Below, piece by piece: positions 9,387 to 15,583 of a stretch of 64,000 nucleotides of DNA. Position 1 is the first letter of the stretch, and each line of letters starts with the position of its first letter. Both the position numbers and the translations under genes were made by a program. The stretch comes from Sphingomonas elodea ATCC 31461 (GTDB lineage: Bacteria; Pseudomonadota; Alphaproteobacteria; Sphingomonadales; Sphingomonadaceae): NCBI RefSeq assembly GCF_000226955.1, contig NZ_AGFU01000005.1, positions 62,001-126,000 on the forward strand, given 5' to 3'. The notes under the pieces were generated by a model that was not told where the DNA came from, made no database searches, and was given only the letters and a program-made list of their open reading frames with translations.

Positions 9387-10123
9387 TCGGCTTTCCGTGC
9401 CTGGGGGACCTGTTGGTCGGCACGCTGGACAGCGCCTCCGGCAATACCGGCCTGCTGATCGTCTCCAACGGCAACGAGATTCGCAGCGGTCCGCACCGCA
9501 GCATGGCCCAGCTGGCGCATCGGATCGCGGCGGCGGGCTATCCGGTGTTTCGCTTCGATCGGCGCGGCGTCGGCGATTCGGCGGGCGCGAATGAAGGCTT
9601 TCTCGGCAGCGCAGCGGACATCGCCGCGGCCGCCGCCACCTTCCGGCGCGAGGCACAGCTTCGCCGGCTGGTGGCGTTCGGCAATGGGGACGCCGCATCG
9701 GCGCTGGCGCTTTTCCACGGCCAGACGCGCATCGATGCGCTGCTGCTGGCCAATCCGGTGACCACCGGCCCGTCTGTCGTTCCCGAGGAGCCGGCGGCGG
9801 ACGCGCCGCCCGCTCGCGGCTGGATGGGGCGGATGATCGGCCGCGTCAGCGCGCGCCGCGACGAGCCGACGAAGAGCATCGTTCCCGAGCTGGCAGCCGC
9901 GCTCACGAACGCGGACGTGCCGATCACGGTCCTGCTCGCGACGCGGGACACGGTCGCAGCGGCATTCGCGGATGCGCTGCACAAGCCGGCCCTGTCGGCC
10001 GCCGGCACCCGCATCCGCCGCAAGCAGTTCGATACCGCCAGCCATGTCTTCGCCGGCACCGCCGACAAGGCCTGGCTGTACGAGCGGGTGATCGAGGCGC
10101 TCGCCGAGCAGCGAGCGCCCTGA
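9374..10123 (+). CDS. Exosortase A-associated hydrolase 1 (alpha/beta hydrolase)
   Basis: About 249 residues from the GTG at 9374, chosen because it lies at the end of hydrolase 2 and is followed directly by family-like sequence. The segments GPHRSMAQLAHRIAAAGYPV, FRFDRRGVGDS and VAFGNGDAASALAL match the hydrolase-1 pattern of exosortase-A loci (G-x-x-R-x-G-x-H, FD-RG-GDS, nucleophile-elbow region). The usual Cys in the elbow (G-x-C-D-A-A) is here GNGDAA, so the expected Cys position is Asn-Gly. Convergent with trxB. Confidence 0.8.
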   Translation: MRSLIGFPCLGDLLVGTLDSASGNTGLLIVSNGNEIRSGPHRSMAQLAHRIAAAGYPVFRFDRRGVGDSAGANEGFLGSAADIAAAAATFRREAQLRRLVAFGNGDAASALALFHGQTRIDALLLANPVTTGPSVVPEEPAADAPPARGWMGRMIGRVSARRDEPTKSIVPELAAALTNADVPITVLLATRDTVAAAFADALHKPALSAAGTRIRRKQFDTASHVFAGTADKAWLYERVIEALAEQRAP

Positions 10124-10144
10124 TCCGTCACGCCGGGGGGACGT

Positions 10145-11116
10145 TTACTCGGCCGCCTGCGCGACCGTCTCGAAGTCCGCCGCGGCGAGGAAGCGCTCGG
10201 CATCCAGCGCTGCCATGCAGCCGGTGCCGGCAGCGGTGATCGCCTGGCGATAGTGCTTGTCCATCACGTCGCCGCAGGCGAACACGCCCGGCACGCTGGT
10301 GTTGGTGGTGCCCTTCTCGACCTGGATATAGCCGTCGTCGTCGAGCGCGATATGGCCGCGGAACAGCTCGGTTGCCGGATGATGACCGATCGCCACGAAG
10401 CCGCCGTCCACCTCCAGCGTCGAAAGCGCGCCGGTCACCGTGTCCCTGAGCTCGATGGCGACCAGGCCCTCGGGCTGGCCGCCGCCGATGAAGCGCACCA
10501 CTTCCTTGTTCCACGCCATGGTGATCCGCTCGTTGGCGAACAGGCGCTGCTGCAGGATCTTCTCGGCCCGCAGCGTATCGCGGCGGTGGATCAGCGTCAC
10601 GTCATGGCTGTGGTTGGTGAGGTACAGCGCTTCCTCGACCGCGGTGTTGCCGCCGCCGATCACCGCCACCTTCTTGCCGCGGAAGAAGAAGCCGTCGCAG
10701 GTAGCACAGGCGCTGACGCCCTTGCCCTTGAGCAGCTCTTCCGAATCGAGGCCGAGCCAGCGCGCCTGCGCGCCGGTGGCGATCACCAGCGTGTCGCCGG
10801 TATAGACGGTGCCGCTGTCGCCGACCATGCGGAACGGGCGCTGGGTTACGTCGACCTCGACGATCGTGTCCCACATCATCTGCGCGCCAACATGCTCGGC
10901 CTGGGCCTGCATCTCCTGCATCAGCCACGGGCCCTGGATGACCTCCCGGAAACCGGGATAATTCTCGACATCGGTGGTGGTGGTCAGCTGGCCACCGGGC
11001 TGGATGCCCTGGACGACGATGGGGGCAAGGCCGGCGCGCGCGCCATAGATGGCGGCCGAAAGGCCGGCGGGGCCCGAGCCCAGGATCAACATGCGAGTAG
11101 AATGGGTGGCGGTCAT
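10145..11116 (-). CDS. trxB: Thioredoxin-disulfide reductase
   Basis: A 323-residue flavoprotein reductase that transfers electrons from NADPH to thioredoxin. FAD-binding motif GSGPAGLSAAIYGARAG is near the N terminus, the redox-active CATC lies near residue 142 (SACATCDGFFF), the NADPH motif GGGNTAVEEALYL follows, and the C-terminal FAD motif ends at GVFACGDV. Full length for the family. Stands alone between a converging hydrolase gene and the small membrane protein upstream. Confidence 0.96.
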   Translation of the reverse strand: MTATHSTRMLILGSGPAGLSAAIYGARAGLAPIVVQGIQPGGQLTTTTDVENYPGFREVIQGPWLMQEMQAQAEHVGAQMMWDTIVEVDVTQRPFRMVGDSGTVYTGDTLVIATGAQARWLGLDSEELLKGKGVSACATCDGFFFRGKKVAVIGGGNTAVEEALYLTNHSHDVTLIHRRDTLRAEKILQQRLFANERITMAWNKEVVRFIGGGQPEGLVAIELRDTVTGALSTLEVDGGFVAIGHHPATELFRGHIALDDDGYIQVEKGTTNTSVPGVFACGDVMDKHYRQAITAAGTGCMAALDAERFLAAADFETVAQAAE

Positions 11117-11258
11117 GCTCTGCTTTCCGACGAATCTTCGATACCGCTTCTAGGGACAGGGCATCGTCGGAAGCAACATGGCGACGCGGGCTATTGGTGC
11201 AACGCCGTGCCGGAACGGAAAAGCTGTACCGCCACGAAGGCGAACTTGGGTGGGGTGC

Positions 11259-11396
11259 TCAGCGGAGAATCCAGACTGCCACGCTGGCCCAGAACAACAC
11301 GCTGCCCATCGCCATCAGCAGCAGGCTGCGCGACGCAGCCGGATCCACGCCACGGCCTTCGACCAACTCGGGCGGCAATTCCTGCAACATACGCAT
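11259..11396 (-). CDS. Small single-pass membrane protein (45 aa), unknown function
   Basis: Reads MRMLQELPPELVEGRGVDPA and then a hydrophobic helix LLLMAMGSVLFWASVAVWIL (about residues 25-44) ending in a single Arg. A GGAG sits 8 bases before the ATG, supporting translation. The protein has a short soluble N terminus and one C-terminal transmembrane segment. It lies between trxB and the HD-GYP gene on the same strand, separated from each by 80-140 bases. No family recognised. Confidence 0.6.
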   Translation of the reverse strand: MRMLQELPPELVEGRGVDPAASRSLLLMAMGSVLFWASVAVWILR

Positions 11397-11476
11397 CAAC
11401 GCAACTCCGTTCAGATCACCCTCTTCCTGTTTTCGTTATAGACGATCTTCGGCAGTGTACCGTTCAGGGATTATGC

Positions 11477-12745
11477 CTAATGCATGGCGCCGGACTCCGG
11501 CGTCATCGCCGGCGGCTGGATGTTCATCGCAGGGACCGGCACCGGTAGCGCTTCTTCCCGCTCGAACCCGACGATGCCGTCGTCATCCTCGCCCCCCTCC
11601 AGTACCAGCACGGCGGGCGGCAGGCTCGTCCCCTGGACGGCATCGTAGAAGACGAGCAGCCGGGTACGCGAAACGCGCCTGCCATTGTCGAGCACCACCG
11701 CCAGCCGACCAGATGCCAGCCGCACCACCATGCCCGGCGGATAGAGCGCGATGCTCTGCATGAAGGCGAACAGCAGGGCGCGATCGAAATGGCCCTCCCA
11801 CCCCCACATCTCGCCCAGCGCGCGGGTGGGCGACCAGGCGCCCTTGTACGCGCGGTGTGAGGTGAGCGCGTCGTAGACGTCACAGATCGCTCCCATCCGC
11901 GCGGGCAGGCTGATCGCGTCGCCGCCCAGGCGGTCCGGGTAGCCCGCGCCGTCCCAGCGCTCGTGATGGTGCAGGCACACTTCCACGGCCAGCGGCGGAA
12001 TGGTGGGATCCTCGCGGAGCAGCGCCGCACCTTGCTCGGGATGGGTGCGCACCAGCGCCAGTTCCTCGGCCGAGAGACGGCCGGGCTTGTCCAGCACCGC
12101 ATCGGGGATCGCAACCTTGCCGACATCGTGCAGCAGGCCGGCAAGCCCCATCGCGCGGACCTGCGCATCGTCTAGCCCCAGATGCCGCGCGAGGTTGACC
12201 ATCAGCGTGCACACCGCGACCGAGTGGAGATAGGTATATTGGTGCTTGCTCTTCAGCTGAAGCACGCGGAGCAGCGCCGGCGCGTTGCAATCGAGCTGGG
12301 CGGCGATGTCGTCGACCAGCCGCGCGATCTTCTCCTGCGACACCGCCCGACCCAGCCGAACATCGTCGAAGGTTCCCCGCACCGTATCCAGCGCGCCGGC
12401 TACGAGCTTGGCGGCCTCCGCCTCCTGCGCCTGCAGCTCGGCCGGGCCCAGGGAAGCCGTGGATCGGACGCGGGGAAGCGCCGGGCTGGCCGCGGCAGGC
12501 GCCTCCGCCTCCTCGCCAGGTTCGGGGCCCTCGTCCGGCCCCCCGGCCGGATGGCCTGCCCCTTCCGACTTTTCCAGGTCGACAATCACCCCGCCGCGGA
12601 ACTGGCGCAGCTTCAACAGGTCCTGGGGATCGGTCAGCAGAAATCGCGATCGCCAGAAGGGATGCTCCCACCAGGAGCCTTCGAATCCGTGGATGAACAT
12701 GCCCAGGCGTACATCTCGCGCGGGCACCGTCTTCAGCGACGGCAT
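11477..12745 (-). CDS. HD-GYP domain protein with N-terminal DUF3391 (probable cyclic di-GMP phosphodiesterase)
   Basis: About 422 residues. The N terminus (PARDVRLGMFIHGFEGSWW) is the DUF3391 type often fused to HD-GYP. A low-complexity acidic/alanine linker covers about residues 70-105. The HD-GYP domain shows HDVGKVAIPDAVLDKPG, HPEQGAALL and HHERWDGAGYP, the metal- and substrate-binding residues expected for c-di-GMP hydrolysis, then DVYDALTSHRAYK. No transmembrane segment is seen. Start 12745 is favoured over 12754 because a GGAGG lies 10 bases upstream. Links c-di-GMP to the nearby exopolysaccharide locus only by proximity. Confidence 0.9.
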   Translation of the reverse strand: MPSLKTVPARDVRLGMFIHGFEGSWWEHPFWRSRFLLTDPQDLLKLRQFRGGVIVDLEKSEGAGHPAGGPDEGPEPGEEAEAPAAASPALPRVRSTASLGPAELQAQEAEAAKLVAGALDTVRGTFDDVRLGRAVSQEKIARLVDDIAAQLDCNAPALLRVLQLKSKHQYTYLHSVAVCTLMVNLARHLGLDDAQVRAMGLAGLLHDVGKVAIPDAVLDKPGRLSAEELALVRTHPEQGAALLREDPTIPPLAVEVCLHHHERWDGAGYPDRLGGDAISLPARMGAICDVYDALTSHRAYKGAWSPTRALGEMWGWEGHFDRALLFAFMQSIALYPPGMVVRLASGRLAVVLDNGRRVSRTRLLVFYDAVQGTSLPPAVLVLEGGEDDDGIVGFEREEALPVPVPAMNIQPPAMTPESGAMH

Positions 12746-13072
12746 CGCGACCATTCCTCCCGAACCATGGACGAACTGCCGCCGGAGCGCCTGTCGAGCG
12801 GCACGCCTGTCTCCCCTGCCAATGTTCTAGGAAAGGCGGATAGCGCCAGGCTTGTTAAGGCATAATGGGAAAAAAGCGTTAGCTCCGTGCTAACAGGCTC
12901 GCGCCGTCGCTCGCGCCCAGGAACCGACTGTGCCCAACCGCGTCCCGAGTACCGAGGAGCAGTGGGAGTGGCTGATCCGCAGGCTTCGAAGCTAGGCGGT
13001 GGATCCACAATTTGGAATGATCAACATCGCCCCAACCACGTCGCTCAGCGTCGTATTCATGGAACCAGAAAG
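12746..13072. other. Intergenic stretch without a convincing gene
   Basis: Holds the promoter region of the HD-GYP gene at its left end. Open frames of 60-90 codons are present on both strands but lack ribosome sites and family-like sequence. The right part borders an insertion-sequence remnant and may be decayed accessory DNA. Confidence 0.5.
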
Positions 13073-13310
13073 TGAACCGCGCCAGGTTTGTCGGAGGCCC
13101 CAACGCCTGAGAGGAAGGGTCTATGACGAGCAAGACGACGAACAAGTTCTCGCCCTAGAGCATTTTCAAGTTGACCGTTTACGGTCAACGACTCGGAAAA
13201 TGCGGCAATCGAAAACCTAGGGCGTCTTCGCTCAAGGTGAAAACGCCCTAGGTGCGCACCCGCGCGGTGCGGATGGTGCTGGACCACGAGAAGGATCACC
13301 GGTCACGGTG
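13073..13310 (+). mobile_element. IS3-family insertion-sequence remnant (left end and start of orfA)
   Basis: A good ribosome site (GGAAGGG) precedes an ATG at 13123 coding MTSKTTNKFSP, then a stop created by an inserted palindromic element, after which the frame resumes at 13252 with VRTRAVRMVLDHEKDHRSR. Joined, the two parts read as the N terminus of an IS3-type OrfA (helix-turn-helix transposase subunit). The sequence from about 13073 (TGAACCGCGCC...) looks like an IS3 terminal repeat. The rest of the IS is missing; orfA breaks directly into a phage gene at about 13310. Inference from recognised family sequence. Confidence 0.7.
13155..13251. repeat. MITE-like palindromic element with CTAG flanks
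   Basis: About 89 bases (13159-13247) lie between two CTAG copies (13155-13158 and 13248-13251) and split the IS3 orfA remnant exactly between two codon blocks. The ends form imperfect terminal inverted repeats: AGCATTTTCAAGTTGACCG on the left matches the reverse complement of the right end at 14 of 19 positions. Inside are two strong hairpins: GTTGACCGT/ACGGTCAAC (13170-13189), and CCTAGGGCGT/ACGCCCTAGG (13216-13252). No coding capacity. CTAG duplication suggests mobilisation by an IS5-type transposase (inference). Confidence 0.7.
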
Positions 13311-14165
13311 CGCCGACCAGCTCGACCTGGTGCTCGACGACAGCGACGGCAGGCTCGCCCTGCCGACCGAGGGCGCCGTGCTCGCCGTCCAGCTTGGCTG
13401 GAAGGCCGGCGACGGCGTCGCCATCGGCCTGGTCGACAAGGGGCGGTTCAAGGTGGACGAGGTGAAGCATTCCGGGCCGCCGGACACCGTCGTCATCAAG
13501 GCCAGCGCGGCCGACTTCGCCAGCAGCCTTACCACCCGCCGCGAACAGAGCTGGCACGCCACGACGATTGGCGCCGTCGTGGGGGCGGTGGCGGGCCGCA
13601 ACAGGCTGGACGCCCGCGCTTGCCTCGGTCGCGGTCAAGGCGCTGTCGCAGGAGCGCGAGAGCGACATCGCCTTCCTGCGCCGCCTGGCGCGCGAACACG
13701 ACGCGGTCGCGACCATCAACGCCGGGTGCCTGATCTTCGCGCCGATCGGCGCCGGCATCACCGCGACCGGCAAGCCCCTGCCTGCCATCACCATCCGCCG
13801 CCGCGACGGCGATCGGCACAGCTATCGCGTCGAGAAGCGCGAGACGGTCGGCAAGGTGGTCGCCGAGTGGCACGATCGGAAGGGCGCGCGGAAGAAGAAG
13901 GTGGAGGTGGGCAGCGGCGACGGCGCGGAGCGGAAGCTCTCCCGCGTCTACGCCAGCGAGGCCGAGGCGCGCCGGCCGCGCGCCGCGCAGCCTGGACCTT
14001 ATTCTTGCGCTCGGGCGCGGGGACATTTCGCCAGAGCTGCCCGCCAAGGCGGAAGGCTTCAAGGCAGACATCGACATGCAGCCATGGCTTGTGGAGGAGG
14101 CGTGCCACAAGCTGGACGATCGCAGCGGTTTCACTACCGCCATCAAGCTGGAGTTTCAGACTTGA
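13311..14165 (+). pseudogene. Phage late control gene D protein (tail hub, P2 gpD-like), truncated and frameshifted
   Basis: Three reading frames in succession carry parts of a gpD tail protein: ADQLDLVLDDSDGRLALPTE to about 13600 (with GRFKVDEVKHSGPPD), then from about 13620 QERESDIAFLRRLAREHDA and GKVVAEWHDRKGARKKK to about 13975, then from about 13980 a last part ending KLDDRSGFTTAIKLEFQT with stop at 14165. The N terminus is lost at the junction with the IS3 remnant. At least two frameshifts make it non-functional. It is the only recognisable structural phage gene here and marks a decayed contractile-tail prophage. Confidence 0.8.
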
Positions 14166-14485
14166 GTCGGTTCCTCCGCTTTAGGCCGTCGGCCATTCCG
14201 CGGTTGTCCGATGTCTCAGGTCGTCATCTAAGATGGCCCTCGCACCAGCCGCTCAACTTCGAACGGCGTAGCCGGAATGGCCGGACGGTGTCGCGAAAAA
14301 TCGACAACAGTCGACAACAGCCGGTCAATCCTCGGCCGCGGCGGGAAGGGCTCATTCCGCCGAAGGCCGACGAGGTGCAGAAGCTACGGTGCTCTCCATC
14401 GGGCAGCAGCACATCGCAGCACAGACCCGAACGCAGTCCCGCTGGTCGGCTGTGGTGCGCCAGCGGAACCCCGCGCGCAAACAGC
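14166..14485. other. Intergenic stretch downstream of the gpD remnant; no gene seen
   Basis: About 320 bases without a convincing frame on either strand. Probably further decayed prophage sequence. It contains a short exact tandem repeat at 14301-14320. Confidence 0.5.
14301..14320. repeat. Two exact tandem copies of a 10-base unit (TCGACAACAG)
   Basis: The unit occurs twice back to back in non-coding sequence after the phage remnant. It could be a binding site or a chance duplication; no other copies were noticed in the window. Confidence 0.6.
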
Positions 14486-15583
14486 TTACTTCTGCGCCCG
14501 CCGATAGGCATGTCGCAAAAAATCGAACGCGGGCAGCGCCTCGTGCTTCTTGAGATCGAACCACGCCGCGTTTTCCCAATTCGAGCCGGTGCCCCAGCGC
14601 GTCTTGCACGGGGTGGAAACCCAAGCCGGTTCCCAATAGACCACGCCGATGCCCCCGCTGGTCACCACCTGTTGGGTCAGGTCGATCAGGTAGCGGCGCT
14701 GGCCGTCCGGCGTCGCCGGATAGCCGGGGATCAGCGTGTCGGGGCCGAGCAGGTTGGGCGATGCATCGGCTCCGTCATTGGTGAACGGATAGGCCGTCTC
14801 CACCACGATCACGTCCGCCTTGTAGCGATCCTTCGCCGCCGCGATCACCATGCCGAGCCCGTCGATGCCGAGCTTCGACCATTTCCGGTAATAGCTGATG
14901 CCGATCACGTCGTAATCGAGCACCCCCGCCATCGTCGCCTGGTCGAACCAGGGCATCACGTTCTCGGGCTGGGCGATATGCAGCATCACCTTCGGCCGGG
15001 TGCCGCTGGCCTTGCCCGCGTCGCGCACCGCCTTGATGCCGGCGTTGAACAGCTTGGCGTTGCGCTCCCAGTGGATGGCCTCGCCGATCACGCCGCCCAT
15101 CAGCTCCGGATTGGTTTCGTTGCCGACCTGCACCATGTCCGGCATCAGGCCTTGTGCTGCTAGCTTGCCCAGGATCTCGCGGGTATAGTCGTAGACCGCC
15201 TTTACCTGCGCATCGGTATCGAGCTTGGCCCAGGCGGCGGGCGGGCGCTGCTTCTCGCCGTCTGCCCAGTCGTCCGAATAATGGAAGTCGAGCAGTACCT
15301 TGAGACCCGCCGCATGGGCGCGGCGGATCGTCTTCAGGACGTCGTCATAGTTGCTGTAGCGGGTCCAGTCGGGCGCGTTCCACAGCCGCACGCGGACGAT
15401 GTTGCCGCCCTTGGCCTTCAGCAGCGCGAACGGATCGACGGGCTTGCCGCGATTCCGATAGACCGCGCCGCAATCCTCCATCTCGTTCACATAGCTGAGG
15501 TCCGCGCCCAGATAGAGCGTGTCGTCCTTCGCCGCCGGCGCACCGGCGGCGAGGGCTGTAGCGGCGAGAAGCTGGCCCAGCAT
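14486..15583 (-). CDS. Arabinogalactan endo-beta-1,4-galactanase (GH53), secreted
   Basis: A 365-residue GH53 enzyme that cuts beta-1,4-galactan in pectin side chains. It has a short signal peptide (MLGQLLAATALAAGAPA), LYLGADLSYVNEMED and VRVRLWNAPDW near the N terminus, the acid/base glutamate in VQVGNETNPELMGG (near residue 155), and the nucleophile in VIVVETAYPF (near 260). The C-terminal GIGVVYWEPAWV and the TRWGTGSNWENAAWF segment are family-typical. Its ATG overlaps the stop of the TonB receptor gene (TGATG), so the two are translated together as a galactan-uptake pair. Confidence 0.93.
   Translation of the reverse strand: MLGQLLAATALAAGAPAAKDDTLYLGADLSYVNEMEDCGAVYRNRGKPVDPFALLKAKGGNIVRVRLWNAPDWTRYSNYDDVLKTIRRAHAAGLKVLLDFHYSDDWADGEKQRPPAAWAKLDTDAQVKAVYDYTREILGKLAAQGLMPDMVQVGNETNPELMGGVIGEAIHWERNAKLFNAGIKAVRDAGKASGTRPKVMLHIAQPENVMPWFDQATMAGVLDYDVIGISYYRKWSKLGIDGLGMVIAAAKDRYKADVIVVETAYPFTNDGADASPNLLGPDTLIPGYPATPDGQRRYLIDLTQQVVTSGGIGVVYWEPAWVSTPCKTRWGTGSNWENAAWFDLKKHEALPAFDFLRHAYRRAQK

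Noticed and set aside
12879-13145. 88-codon minus-strand open frame left of the IS remnant
   Set aside because: No ribosome site, no family resemblance, and it overlaps the IS3 end.
13252-14184. Single 310-aa gene at the phage remnant
   Set aside because: The frame mixes IS3 and gpD sequence and leaves gpD-like sequence near 13600; the rest of gpD is in other frames.
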